Shown piece by piece: positions 43,860 to 53,032 of a DNA stretch of 64,000 bases. Origin of the DNA: Glaciecola sp947496235. GTDB taxonomy: Bacteria > Pseudomonadota > Gammaproteobacteria > Enterobacterales > Alteromonadaceae. The notes under the pieces were generated by a model, which saw only the letters and a program-made list of their open reading frames with translations, was not told the origin of the DNA and did no database searches. Each line of letters begins with the position of its first letter. Position 1 is the first letter of the stretch. The translations under genes and the position numbers were made by a program. Where the stretch lies: assembly GCF_050306235.1 (NCBI RefSeq), contig NZ_JBLWFH010000007.1, forward strand, positions 62,001 to 126,000, written 5' to 3'.

Positions 43860-45038
43860 TTAGAGACTTGCGAGCCATTGTGTAGGATTAAGCGCCTTAC
43901 CTTTGTGTCTTATTTCGAAATACAAACTTGCTTCATCTTGACCTCCACTGGTCCCAACCAAACTGATGGTGTCTCCTTGAGAGACAACATCGCCAACATT
44001 TTTTAACACCGCTTGATTGCGCCCATACACTGACATGTAGCCTTCTCCGTGATCAACAATTACCACTAAGCCAAAGCCCCTTAACCAATCTGCGTAAAGT
44101 ACTTTTCCATCTGCAACCGCAGAAACTGGGGTGCCAGCAGAGGCGCGAACCACTATGCCCTTCCATCTAACCTGCCCTTGTCTACGTTTGCCAAACAAGG
44201 CTTCCACTCGGCCATTGGTCGGTTTTACCAGCGAGCCTTGCATGCCATTGAGTCCGGATAAGACCACAGATGAAGTTGATCTTTCCCTTGCTCTTGCCGC
44301 AGCTAATTCAGCCTGCTCTATTGCATTTATCAGAGATTTTTCTTGTTCTTCCAATCTAGCGACGCGCGCTTGATCAGTCTCAATTTGTTGATTTAATTCC
44401 CGTAATTTTGCGAATCTGGCTTGTTGCTGATTCCGTAGCTGATCACTTTGCTGCTTTTGTTCAACTTTAAGATTGTTCAAGTCATTGCGTTTTTTGTCTA
44501 ACTGCTGGGTTACCTCTTCAAAGGTCTTTATTAGTCCTCTGAAAGATTCAATTTGTGCTTTTCTCGCTTTATTTAAATACTGGTAGTAAGTTAAGACTCT
44601 TTCCAATGAGCTGGCTTTTTCTTGGTTAAACAACATTTTCGCATAATCATAATCACCGGCCATAAAAGCGCTTTTCAGTTGATTCGCTAAGTATTCTTGC
44701 TGTTGCCCAATTTTTTTTTCAGTCACCGATTTTTCCACTTCTAAAGCAGTGATGTCTTTATTGGTCTGCACTAATGCGCGGTCAGTTTTATTCAGTAGCG
44801 TGGCGGTTTCTGCAATCTCTAATTCAGCTAATTTTAATTCTTGCTGTAATCTTTCACTGTCTTTAAGGTTTTCGGCGAGTTGAGCTTTGGTTTGCTCGAT
44901 TAGAGCTTTGATATTTTCAAGATCGTCGCGCTGATCTTGGGCGTAACTGAAGGGCAAAAAGCCCAAAGATAAAACGAATATACAAATTGAGGAAAATGTA
45001 GAACAGGTTCGTTTCACTTGGGCTTTTTGTTGTCTCAT
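43860..45038 (-). CDS. envC: Murein hydrolase activator EnvC
   Basis: Periplasmic activator of AmiA/AmiB amidases, recruited by FtsEX. It has a signal peptide ending SYA|QD, a long coiled-coil region (about 35-260) that contacts FtsX, and a degenerate LytM/M23 domain (GKVLYADWLRGFGLVVIVDHG..., LYFEIRHKG). The HxH type metal site is incomplete, as in true EnvC. 392 residues compares with 419 in E. coli. It starts 1 base after the gpmI stop, the usual gpmI-envC order. Confidence 0.93.
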   Translation of the reverse strand: MRQQKAQVKRTCSTFSSICIFVLSLGFLPFSYAQDQRDDLENIKALIEQTKAQLAENLKDSERLQQELKLAELEIAETATLLNKTDRALVQTNKDITALEVEKSVTEKKIGQQQEYLANQLKSAFMAGDYDYAKMLFNQEKASSLERVLTYYQYLNKARKAQIESFRGLIKTFEEVTQQLDKKRNDLNNLKVEQKQQSDQLRNQQQARFAKLRELNQQIETDQARVARLEEQEKSLINAIEQAELAAARARERSTSSVVLSGLNGMQGSLVKPTNGRVEALFGKRRQGQVRWKGIVVRASAGTPVSAVADGKVLYADWLRGFGLVVIVDHGEGYMSVYGRNQAVLKNVGDVVSQGDTISLVGTSGGQDEASLYFEIRHKGKALNPTQWLASL

Positions 45039-45039
45039 T

Positions 45040-46569
45040 CTATTTCAAAGTTACTATTGGCGTCCCTGTCATCTCTTTAGGCTGTTCCATTCCCATCAAA
45101 TGTAGCATTGTGGGAGCAACATCGCTCAAAGTACCATTTTTGCGAGACTCGGCTGGTCTTCCAAAATAAATAAAGGGAACTGGCTCACTTGTATGTGCAG
45201 TATGCGTAACTCCTGTGTCAGGGTCAATCATTTGCTCCGCATTTCCATGATCAGCGGTAATTAAACACTCTCCACCAACTTTTTCTAAAGCTTCAATGAC
45301 TCGCCCTATACTTTTGTCAACAGCTTCGCATGCTTTGACCGCCGCTTCAAAAACCCCTGTATGTCCAACCATGTCGCCGTTAGGATAATTACAGATAATC
45401 ACATCAAAATCACCAGATTCAATTGCAGCGACTAATTCGTCAGTGAGTTTTTCGGAATTCATTTCAGGTTGCAGATCATAGGTCGCCACATCAGGTGAGG
45501 GTATTAACTTACGTTGTTCACCTTCATATTCATCTTCTTTACCACCACTAAAGAAAAACGTTACGTGAGCAAATTTTTCGGTTTCAGATATTCTCAGTTG
45601 GGTTTTATTGTGCTTTGCTAACCATTCACCCATCACGTTTACTAGATGTTCGGTTGGAAACGCGCAAGGTACTTTCAACGTGCTTTCAAATTCAGTCAAC
45701 ATCACAAAATGCATTTTAATTTGTTGACCTCGGTCGAAACCGTCAAACTCAGGGTTTGCTAGGGCATGGGATAGTTGACGAGCCCGGTCTGCTCGGAAAT
45801 TCATAAACAAAACGGCATCACCATCTTTAATACCAGGATAATCCTCTATCATGGTGGGCTTTACAAACTCGTCATTTTCTTTTCTTTCGTAAGAAGCCTT
45901 TATGGCATCTTCCAAATCATTATTTACATATTCGGCTTTTGCGTTAACAAGGAGATCATAGGCTTTTTCTACCCTATCCCATCTATTGTCTCTGTCCATC
46001 GCATAGTAGCGACCAATCACTGTCGCAAGCTCTGCGCCATTAATGTCTTTGCATACAGAAAGTGTTTTTGCGATGTATTTTTCAGCGCTTTGCGGGGGGG
46101 TATCTCTGCCGTCAAGAAAACCATGGACGTAAATTTGTTTGACACCTTTATCTTTGGCTAATTTAATTGCAGCAAAAATGTGGTCTTGGTGAGAATGAAC
46201 GCCCCCATCTGACAACAACCCCATTATGTGAACATTAGAACCACTCTCGACAGCTTTATCTATAGCTCCGGTCAGTGCTTGATTTTCAAAAAAATCACCA
46301 TCTTCTATTGCTTTGGTGATTTTTGTGAAGTCTTGATAAACAACACGTCCTGCACCTAAGTTTACATGACCAACTTCAGAATTACCCATTTGTCCTTCAG
46401 GTAATCCAACATCCAAACCTGACCCTGAAATTAAAGTATTGGTGTATTCTTTTTTCAGTTTATCTAAATTTGGTGTGTTCGCCGCTGCAATTGCATTATT
46501 CTTAGTTTCTTCTCGATAGCCCCACCCATCAAGAATTATAAGAGCCAATGGCTTTTTTTTCGTCGTCAT
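45040..46569 (-). CDS. gpmI: 2,3-bisphosphoglycerate-independent phosphoglycerate mutase
   Basis: Glycolytic enzyme interconverting 3- and 2-phosphoglycerate using two Mn ions. It has the opening LALIILDGWGYREE, catalytic serine S64 in MGNSEVGHVNLGAGR, VHGFLDGRDTPP, FMNFRADRARQL and the metal ligands in ITADHGNAE. 509 residues is normal. It is transcribed together with envC. Confidence 0.97.
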   Translation of the reverse strand: MTTKKKPLALIILDGWGYREETKNNAIAAANTPNLDKLKKEYTNTLISGSGLDVGLPEGQMGNSEVGHVNLGAGRVVYQDFTKITKAIEDGDFFENQALTGAIDKAVESGSNVHIMGLLSDGGVHSHQDHIFAAIKLAKDKGVKQIYVHGFLDGRDTPPQSAEKYIAKTLSVCKDINGAELATVIGRYYAMDRDNRWDRVEKAYDLLVNAKAEYVNNDLEDAIKASYERKENDEFVKPTMIEDYPGIKDGDAVLFMNFRADRARQLSHALANPEFDGFDRGQQIKMHFVMLTEFESTLKVPCAFPTEHLVNVMGEWLAKHNKTQLRISETEKFAHVTFFFSGGKEDEYEGEQRKLIPSPDVATYDLQPEMNSEKLTDELVAAIESGDFDVIICNYPNGDMVGHTGVFEAAVKACEAVDKSIGRVIEALEKVGGECLITADHGNAEQMIDPDTGVTHTAHTSEPVPFIYFGRPAESRKNGTLSDVAPTMLHLMGMEQPKEMTGTPIVTLK

Positions 46570-46952
46570 GAGAATCCCGTTCGTAATAAAATTATGTAGT
46601 TAATTTACCAATATTTTGGGGCGCTATAAACACCTAAATAAATTACATCTAAACTAATGTTACTTAATATGTATAACCATATCATTTTTCGGGATCAACC
46701 TTTGCTTAGTTTATTTTGCTATTTGATTACTTTAATGACGTTTTGAACAGATAGGAATAGATAGGACACTCAATCAATAGATGGGACACTCAAAGTTCTA
46801 GTTTTGCGAAGTTACAATTGAAAAATATGCGTGTCCCATAGTTTGGTGTAAACAAATTTGCGTGTCCTTTGTTTTCTTAATGAGTTTTCATTCAATTTTC
46901 TATATACTTGCGCGTCTTAAATTCATGATGAAATTTGCAGGAATCATCAAAC
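46570..46952. repeat. Intergenic region with a four-copy cluster of the dispersed repeat
   Basis: This 383-base gap lies between divergent gpmI and yibN and should hold both promoters. Its half nearest yibN has GGACACTC at 46764-46771 and 46784-46791, then GCGTGTCC at 46829-46836 and 46860-46867, that is two direct copies facing two inverted copies. The remainder is A/T-rich with nothing else I can identify. Confidence 0.75.
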
Positions 46953-47378
46953 ATGGAACAATTTATTGTTTTTCTTCAAGATAATTGGATGTTGTCAGCT
47001 GGTTGGGCCGTATGTGCGGTACTATTGGTCTATTCATTTATCTCCCCAATGCTTACTTCGGTTAAGCGGGTGAATAATCATCAAGCGACTATGTTAATCA
47101 ATAAGCAAGATGCTGTTATTCTCGATATACGCGCTCAAAAAGAGTTTAAAAATGGACATATTCAAGGCGCAAGGCAAATAAAACCGGAAGAAGTAAGAGA
47201 AGCAAACTTCAGCAAACTTGAAAAGCAAAAAAACACACCCATTATAGTGGTTTGTAATATGGGTAATCTTGCTTCCGGCGTAGCTAATAAGTTAAGTAAA
47301 CAAGGCTTTAGTGATGTATACGTACTTGACGGCGGAATGAATGGCTGGACATCAGCTGGTCTACCCGTTAGTAAATAA
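46953..47378 (+). CDS. yibN: Membrane-anchored rhodanese-like protein YibN
   Basis: Sulfurtransferase-like protein of about 141 residues. One N-terminal membrane segment (LSAGWAVCAVLLVYSFISPML) is followed by a rhodanese domain (AVILDIRAQKEFKNGHIQGARQI) with the candidate cysteine in VVCNMGNLASG. I chose the ATG at 46953, with AGGA ten bases upstream; a TTG at 46935 is possible. Conserved order yibN-grxC-secB-gpsA. Confidence 0.92.
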   Translation: MEQFIVFLQDNWMLSAGWAVCAVLLVYSFISPMLTSVKRVNNHQATMLINKQDAVILDIRAQKEFKNGHIQGARQIKPEEVREANFSKLEKQKNTPIIVVCNMGNLASGVANKLSKQGFSDVYVLDGGMNGWTSAGLPVSK

Positions 47379-47396
47379 AACAGAACGGTTTATAAT

Positions 47397-47654
47397 ATGC
47401 AAAAAGTCGAAATATATACCAAGGGTTATTGTCCTTACTGTAAACGAGCTAAGGCGTTACTTGCGCACAAGGGCGTTGAATATATCGAATTCGAAATTGA
47501 TAAAAACCCAGATTTAAGAGATCCCATGATCGAGCGAGCGAATGGTAGCTATACAGTTCCTCAAATTTTCATTGGCGATCAGCATGTAGGTGGTTGTGAC
47601 GACCTCTACGCATTGGAATCGCAAAATAAATTAGATGCCCTGCTACAAGGGTAA
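47397..47654 (+). CDS. grxC: Glutaredoxin 3
   Basis: Glutathione-dependent dithiol oxidoreductase of 85 residues. The active site is C12-P-Y-C15, with TVPQIFIGDQHVGGCDDLYAL supplying the cis-proline and glutathione-binding segments. The expected partner of secB and yibN in this conserved block. Confidence 0.96.
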   Translation: MQKVEIYTKGYCPYCKRAKALLAHKGVEYIEFEIDKNPDLRDPMIERANGSYTVPQIFIGDQHVGGCDDLYALESQNKLDALLQG

Positions 47655-47691
47655 GACACATTTAGTAGTAATTTTAAAATAGGAACACAAG

Positions 47692-48213
47692 ATGGCAGAC
47701 GAGAATAATAGCGCTGAAGGACAAGCAGCAGGTCAAGCGCAACAGCCTCAAGAAGTACAATTTAACCTTCAGCGAATTTATACGAAAGACATTTCGTTTG
47801 AAACACCAAATTCACCAGCGATATTTCAAAAAGAATATAAGCCTGAAATCAAGCTTGATATTGACACTCGCACTGCTGAGCTAGATACCAATTTATATGA
47901 AGTGGTTCTATCATTGACGGTTACTTCTACTGTTGAAGGACAGACAGCATTTTTATGTGAAGTGCAACAAGCAGGTATCTTCATGATTGGTGAAATGCCT
48001 AACTCAAACAAGGCGCATACCTTAGGTTCGTTCTGTCCAAATATGCTTTTCCCATATGCTAGAGAAGCTGTTTCAAATTTAGTCAATCGCGGTACTTTCC
48101 CTACTTTGAACCTTGCACCAGTGAATTTTGACGCAATTTTTGCAGCTTATGTGCAAAAACGTCAACAAGAGCATGCAAACGCTCAACAGAACAGTCAGCA
48201 ACTCGACGGCTAA
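47692..48213 (+). CDS. secB: Protein-export chaperone SecB
   Basis: Tetrameric chaperone keeping preproteins unfolded for SecA. It has FNLQRIYTKDISFETPNSPAIF, YEVVLSLTVTSTVEGQTAFLCEVQQAGIF, the cysteine-containing CPNMLFPYAREAVSNLVNRG and LAPVNFDAIF. 173 residues is close to the usual 155, with a slightly longer Q-rich start. Its stop directly abuts the gpsA start. Confidence 0.97.
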   Translation: MADENNSAEGQAAGQAQQPQEVQFNLQRIYTKDISFETPNSPAIFQKEYKPEIKLDIDTRTAELDTNLYEVVLSLTVTSTVEGQTAFLCEVQQAGIFMIGEMPNSNKAHTLGSFCPNMLFPYAREAVSNLVNRGTFPTLNLAPVNFDAIFAAYVQKRQQEHANAQQNSQQLDG

Positions 48214-49224
48214 ATGAGCAACTCTGATTGTGTAACCGTGTTAGGAGCCGGTTCCTATGGAACTGCGCTCGGGTTTTGTTTGGCACGCAATAACAATCAC
48301 ACTTATCTTTGGGGAAGAGATAAGCAGCAAATAGATGACATGATACAAACTCGCCAGAATACAAAATATCTCGGCGAGTTCACTTTTCCTGAATCTCTAG
48401 AACCAACCTCTGACCTAGCCTCCTGTATTGCAAGAAGTGAATACTTATTAGTAGTTGTTCCCAGTCATGCTTTTAAGTCTATGTTGGAAGATTTAAAGCC
48501 ATATTTGACTGATAGACATAAAGTCATTTGGGCTAGTAAAGGCTTGGAACCTCACACTGGCCGACTATTGCACGAAGTTTTTACAGAGATTATAGGTTCT
48601 CAAGTTCCTCATGGCGTTTTATCGGGGCCTACTTTCGCAAAAGAAATGGCTGCAGCACTTCCGACCGCGATAACACTTTCTAGTAAGGACGATGTGTTGC
48701 TGTCTGAATTTTCTGAAAAATTACATAACCCTAAAGGGTTTAGGGTTTACCTCAATCATGATCTAATTGGTGTTCAATTAGGAGGCGCGGTCAAAAACGT
48801 CATTGCGATAGGTGCGGGATTGGCTGATGGATTAGGCTTCGGTGCTAATGCAAGAACAGCGTTAATTACAAGAGGACTCGCCGAACTGACAAGATTAGGT
48901 GTTTCTTTGGGCGGTACTCAAGAAGCATTTATGGGTATGTCGGGGCTAGGAGACTTAGTACTCACTTGCACAGATAACCAGAGTCGCAACCGTCGATTTG
49001 GCTTAGCGCTTGGTCAAGGCATGTCAGTTGATGCCGCCATAGAGAGCATAGGTCAAGTAGTGGAAGGCTATCGAAATACAGAAGAAGTACATATTCTAGC
49101 TAGCCGCCAGAACATTGAGATGCCAATTTGCGAACAAATTTATCAAGTGTTGTATGAAAACAAATTGCCCAAATTAGCAGCCCTGGCCCTTTTAGGCCGA
49201 GAACAAAAGAACGAGATTAATTAA
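48214..49224 (+). CDS. gpsA: Glycerol-3-phosphate dehydrogenase [NAD(P)+]
   Basis: Makes sn-glycerol-3-phosphate for phospholipids. It has the dinucleotide motif VLGAGSYGTALG, the catalytic-region LGGAVKNVIAIGAGLADGLGFG and GMSGLGDLVLTC. 336 residues is typical. Its ATG follows the secB stop with no gap. The stop codon shares TTAA with the convergent trmL gene. Confidence 0.97.
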   Translation: MSNSDCVTVLGAGSYGTALGFCLARNNNHTYLWGRDKQQIDDMIQTRQNTKYLGEFTFPESLEPTSDLASCIARSEYLLVVVPSHAFKSMLEDLKPYLTDRHKVIWASKGLEPHTGRLLHEVFTEIIGSQVPHGVLSGPTFAKEMAAALPTAITLSSKDDVLLSEFSEKLHNPKGFRVYLNHDLIGVQLGGAVKNVIAIGAGLADGLGFGANARTALITRGLAELTRLGVSLGGTQEAFMGMSGLGDLVLTCTDNQSRNRRFGLALGQGMSVDAAIESIGQVVEGYRNTEEVHILASRQNIEMPICEQIYQVLYENKLPKLAALALLGREQKNEIN

Positions 49225-49685
49225 CCCCCATTCTCAAATCCCAATTGGCGCCAACTTTCGTAAATAAACACAGCAACTGAATTCGACAAGTTCATACTTC
49301 GACTATTAGCCGTCATAGGAATTCTAACCCTACATTCTTCTGGTAAGGATTGAATCACCTCATTAGGAAGCCCCCGGGTTTCAGGTCCAAACAGCAAGGC
49401 GTCACTTTTTTGGTAGGAAGCTTGAGAGTGAAAGGTTTTACCTTTAGTCGTGCAAGCAAAAATACGTGTTGGTTTTTCGCTATTAATATAATCCTCTAAG
49501 CAGGCATGACGTTTAACGCGTGCTAACTCATGATAATCCAAGCCCGCTCTTCTGACTTTCTTTTCATCCAAATCAAAGCCCAGAGGCTCAATCAAATGCA
49601 AAGCATAGCCGGTGTTCGCGCAAAGCCTGACAATATTACCAGTATTTGGTGGGATTTCAGGTTGATACAAGACAACGTCTAACAT
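49221..49685 (-). CDS. trmL: tRNA (cytidine/uridine-34 2'-O)-methyltransferase
   Basis: SPOUT methyltransferase acting on the wobble base of leucine tRNAs. It has VLYQPEIPPNTGNIVRLCANTG, LIEPLGFDLDEKKVRRAGLDY, LLFGPETRGLP and the knot end IPMTANSRSMNLSNSVAVFIYE. 154 residues matches YibK. Confidence 0.96.
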   Translation of the reverse strand: MLDVVLYQPEIPPNTGNIVRLCANTGYALHLIEPLGFDLDEKKVRRAGLDYHELARVKRHACLEDYINSEKPTRIFACTTKGKTFHSQASYQKSDALLFGPETRGLPNEVIQSLPEECRVRIPMTANSRSMNLSNSVAVFIYESWRQLGFENGG

Positions 49686-49766
49686 AATTACTAATTCGTT
49701 AATTCAAAACAAATAGTCTATCAGATTATGGCAACAGCTATAGACAAAAGCGTATAGTTTGAAGAT

Positions 49767-50732
49767 TTAGAGCTCAAAAAAATCAAAGATCTGACGTAGC
49801 GCAAAGTGACGCAAGTCATCCGTTTCGAATAAAATTTCATGTTTCGCGCCCTGTACTTCTATTAACTGCGCATTTTTAACCCTATTCGCTAGTTTTTTTA
49901 TTTCGTCGCTATTGACTACAGTATCTTGAGTTGCCAGAAATATTTTACTCGGGGTTTGTATTCTATCTAGATTTACCTTGATATATTCCATCATTCTAAA
50001 CGCCTGTTGCAACCATTGGAAACTCACCCCACCCAGTTGTAATTTCGCGTTCTGTGAATGGGTTTCGACAAAATATTGGTATCTTTGTTGAGAATGAGTG
50101 AGATGGTTCTTCGAAAACTCAACAGGGATATAATTTTGTTGCCCCCAAAAGTAATCGGCGTCCAATTGCTTATTTAGCTGTCGTTTTAATCCAATACTCA
50201 CAAGTTTTTTTGCCAACCAAACAGGTATAGGCGCAGAAATACCATACATAGGCGCCATTAAAACAGCTTTTTCAAATAACGCTGGTTTTTCGATCATTAC
50301 GCAACTACCAATGGCTCCTCCCATTGAATGGGCCAGTAAATATATCGGCAAATTAGTTATTGATTGCTCAGTTTGTACTGTCCCAATAAGCTGTATAGCG
50401 TCCTGAATATAATCTTCAAATTGGTCGACAAACCCAATTTGTGGATTTAAACACCGTCTTGTTGATAAGCCCTGCCCTTGGTGATCAAACAACAAAATAG
50501 CAAACCCATTTTTTTGCATTTCGTAGCAAAGTTCAGCATATTTAAAGCAAGATTCCGCTCTTCCTGGCATTATCACTACCAATGCCTTTGCGTTTTCGGG
50601 TTGATAAAATTGATAGTAGATTTCTACGTTATTGGCCATAGCGACACGACCAGTAAGCATTTTTTCATCCATGAATGGCATAAAGGTTTGCCAGTAAGTT
50701 TCATGGAGTTGATCTTCGCAGCTAAGAAACAC
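49767..50732 (-). CDS. pldB: PldB-like lysophospholipase (alpha/beta hydrolase)
   Basis: Inner-membrane-associated or cytoplasmic serine hydrolase. It shows the nucleophile motif LLAHSMGGAIG, DHQGQGLSTR, an acid in ATQDTVVNSDEI and the histidine in GAKHEILFE. 321 residues is near E. coli PldB (340). The start is a GTG at 50730-50732, 8 bases after the cpxA stop, so it could be cotranscribed with cpxRA. Substrate is inferred from the family. Confidence 0.83.
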   Translation of the reverse strand: MFLSCEDQLHETYWQTFMPFMDEKMLTGRVAMANNVEIYYQFYQPENAKALVVIMPGRAESCFKYAELCYEMQKNGFAILLFDHQGQGLSTRRCLNPQIGFVDQFEDYIQDAIQLIGTVQTEQSITNLPIYLLAHSMGGAIGSCVMIEKPALFEKAVLMAPMYGISAPIPVWLAKKLVSIGLKRQLNKQLDADYFWGQQNYIPVEFSKNHLTHSQQRYQYFVETHSQNAKLQLGGVSFQWLQQAFRMMEYIKVNLDRIQTPSKIFLATQDTVVNSDEIKKLANRVKNAQLIEVQGAKHEILFETDDLRHFALRQIFDFFEL

Positions 50733-50740
50733 TAAACGTC

Positions 50741-52174
50741 CTAAATTGAATCGGTCTGAGATACAGGTAAAATTATATCAAGAACTAAGCCTTTGTCTTG
50801 TTCCTGTTGTTGATATACTAATTTGCCTTTATGTAAACCGATACCTGCCTCAGCGATAGCTAGCCCTAGACCGACGCTTTTATGGGATTGATTAGCAACC
50901 TGTTTATAACGAAATGGCTGAATGTAACATTCAAAATCTGCATGACTCATGCCTGGGCCATCATCACTGATACGAATTGTGATTGAATGATTATCAGGTT
51001 GAAAAAACGCTATACTGATGGTTGAATTTGCAAATCGAATAGCATTTCTAACGATATTTTCAATAACACTGGTCATAGTCTGTTGATGTAACTCTACTTC
51101 ACACACTAGGTCATTTTCATAGACTAAGATTTTTTTGTTAGCCTTTGCTTCAAATTCTAAGTTTTGCACTATGGGGCCGACAAATTCATTAATTTTAACT
51201 TTGGTGAATACTATATTATTTCTTAATGATGCGTCATTTATGGATAACTTTGATAAATTAATCACGTCTCCGATTAGCTTGTCCATCACCGCAATTTCAT
51301 TTTCAATACGCTTTATATTCTTATTATTTGATTCCTCGACTAAATCAGATTCCAGCATAGCAACGGCTAGTTGAAGCCTGGTAAGTGGCGTCCTAAGTTC
51401 GTGTGACACATTGGCCATTAACAGTTTTTGCTGTTCTATTGTCGATGCAACAGTATCAGCCATAGCATTAAAATCCCTTGAAAGTGCACCAATTTCGTCC
51501 TTACTTTTTAAAAATCGATGAATTCTTGAGTCTAGCGCCCCTTCTCTGAATGCATTTGTGACTTCACGAATTTCATTAATCGGTTTACTTATCCGCCAAG
51601 CTAACCACAAACAAAGACTGGTACCGACCAACAGAATAGCCACAACACCAAGGGTAAAATCAACGTCTTCCCTTTCGTGTCGGCGTAAAAACCTCACTGA
51701 AAACACCACGTAATCTGCACCACTTCTCTGTAAGTTAAATGGCCCAATGAGCTCTAAATTATTGAACCTTGCAACCAGAATCTGTGGTGATTCACTGAGT
51801 GAAAATAACCTGTCTTTGTATAAGGAAAGAGGATCTTTAGTAAAAGCCGGGTTAAAGGGCATAATGACGTCCTTTTTATCCGGTGCAACTGCTAACAAAA
51901 TTGGCATATCTCTTCGTTTTAATCGACGAAGTGCCGCTTGCACGGGAACACCGCGATCAACTATCGATTGCAACAATTCAATACTAGTTTGTACGCGCTC
52001 GATTTGCTCTTTTTCTGCACTTACCACTTGCTCTTTGATGGTAAGAAACCTAGCAGCAAAAAAAGCACTGATGACCAAAAGAATAATGGTTAGCCAAAAC
52101 CACAAAAAGATTTTGCCGAATAAGCTATTAAGCGGATTTAAGTTCTTTAACTTACTAATCAAACTATCACTCAC
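50741..52174 (-). CDS. cpxA: Sensor histidine kinase CpxA
   Basis: Envelope-stress sensor kinase. It has two membrane helices (about 18-45 and 175-195) around a periplasmic domain, a HAMP domain, the phospho-histidine in MANVSHELRTPLTRLQLA, and N/G boxes ENIVRNAIRFA and ISDDGPGM. The start is a GTG overlapping cpxR by 8 bases. 477 residues is similar to E. coli CpxA (457). Confidence 0.9.
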   Translation of the reverse strand: MSDSLISKLKNLNPLNSLFGKIFLWFWLTIILLVISAFFAARFLTIKEQVVSAEKEQIERVQTSIELLQSIVDRGVPVQAALRRLKRRDMPILLAVAPDKKDVIMPFNPAFTKDPLSLYKDRLFSLSESPQILVARFNNLELIGPFNLQRSGADYVVFSVRFLRRHEREDVDFTLGVVAILLVGTSLCLWLAWRISKPINEIREVTNAFREGALDSRIHRFLKSKDEIGALSRDFNAMADTVASTIEQQKLLMANVSHELRTPLTRLQLAVAMLESDLVEESNNKNIKRIENEIAVMDKLIGDVINLSKLSINDASLRNNIVFTKVKINEFVGPIVQNLEFEAKANKKILVYENDLVCEVELHQQTMTSVIENIVRNAIRFANSTISIAFFQPDNHSITIRISDDGPGMSHADFECYIQPFRYKQVANQSHKSVGLGLAIAEAGIGLHKGKLVYQQQEQDKGLVLDIILPVSQTDSI

Positions 52175-52850
52175 TTGTCATCAGGTAACCATTACCACGA
52201 ATGGTCTTAATAACGTCATTTATCCCTTGTTCAGAGAGTTTTTTGCGAAGATTACTGATATGCATATCCAAACTTCGATCAAAAGGCGCTAGTTTACGAT
52301 TCAACACTACTTCACTCAGGTGTTCTTTAGTTAACAGTCGTCCCGTGTTTTTTACTAACTGTACCAATAAGTAAAATTCCGTGCCTGTCATTTCAATATT
52401 CTGATGATTTACGCTAACTTGCTGAGTGCCTAGGTTAATCTCCATTGAATGCAATTTAAGCACTTCCCGATTCGACAATACCCCATCAGCACTCAATCTA
52501 CGTACCAGTGCTTTGATTCTGGCCAATAATTCACGATGATTGAAAGGTTTTGCTAAATAGTCATCTGCGCCTAGTTCTAAACCTAATATTTTATCGTAAT
52601 CGTCTCCTTTCGCCGTCAGCATCAAAATAGGAATCTTTGAAAATTTACGCACTTCTCCAAGTACCGTAAAACCATCTAGGTCAGGCATCATTACATCGAG
52701 TAACAGCACGTCAAATTCCCTTTCCTGAATAAGTTCTATTCCTTGGCGAGGTTGGTTTGCCACCGTCACAGCATAACCTTGCTGGGTTAAATACTCGTTG
52801 AGTAATTCGGTTAGGCTTAAGTCATCATCTATAATAAGAATTTGATGCAT
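52167..52850 (-). CDS. cpxR: Envelope stress response regulator CpxR
   Basis: OmpR-type response regulator. Receiver domain with D9-D10, phospho-acceptor in VLLLDVMMPDLDG and K of LAKPFNHREL, followed by a winged helix (LLTKEHLSEVVLNRKLAPFDRSLDMHISNLRKKL). The DNA-binding helix and the flanking arrangement with cpxA and cpxP support CpxR. A CpxR-like box lies upstream, between it and cpxP. Confidence 0.94.
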   Translation of the reverse strand: MHQILIIDDDLSLTELLNEYLTQQGYAVTVANQPRQGIELIQEREFDVLLLDVMMPDLDGFTVLGEVRKFSKIPILMLTAKGDDYDKILGLELGADDYLAKPFNHRELLARIKALVRRLSADGVLSNREVLKLHSMEINLGTQQVSVNHQNIEMTGTEFYLLVQLVKNTGRLLTKEHLSEVVLNRKLAPFDRSLDMHISNLRKKLSEQGINDVIKTIRGNGYLMTSE

Positions 52851-52946
52851 AGTGTCGTAATTTCCTTGGAAAAAGCATGAACACTTAACTGAAGTAATAT
52901 ATTAATGACGCAATGATCAGATATTTTTGCGCCAAGAAAAATCATC

Positions 52947-52962
52947 TTTACACAAGCTTTAC
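52947..52962 (-). promoter_or_regulatory. CpxR-box-like direct repeat
   Basis: On the minus strand the sequence reads GTAAA, six bases, GTAAA. The E. coli CpxR box is GTAAA-N5-GTAAA, so the spacing differs by one base. It lies in the 182-base gap between divergent cpxR and the CpxP/Spy gene and would give autoregulation and induction of the latter. Confidence 0.65.
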
Positions 52963-53032
52963 ACTTCCTTGGCACTATTTTGCATTATTAAGAGTACAGT
53001 ATGCATGTCTCATTCAAAAAGGGTATTAATTT

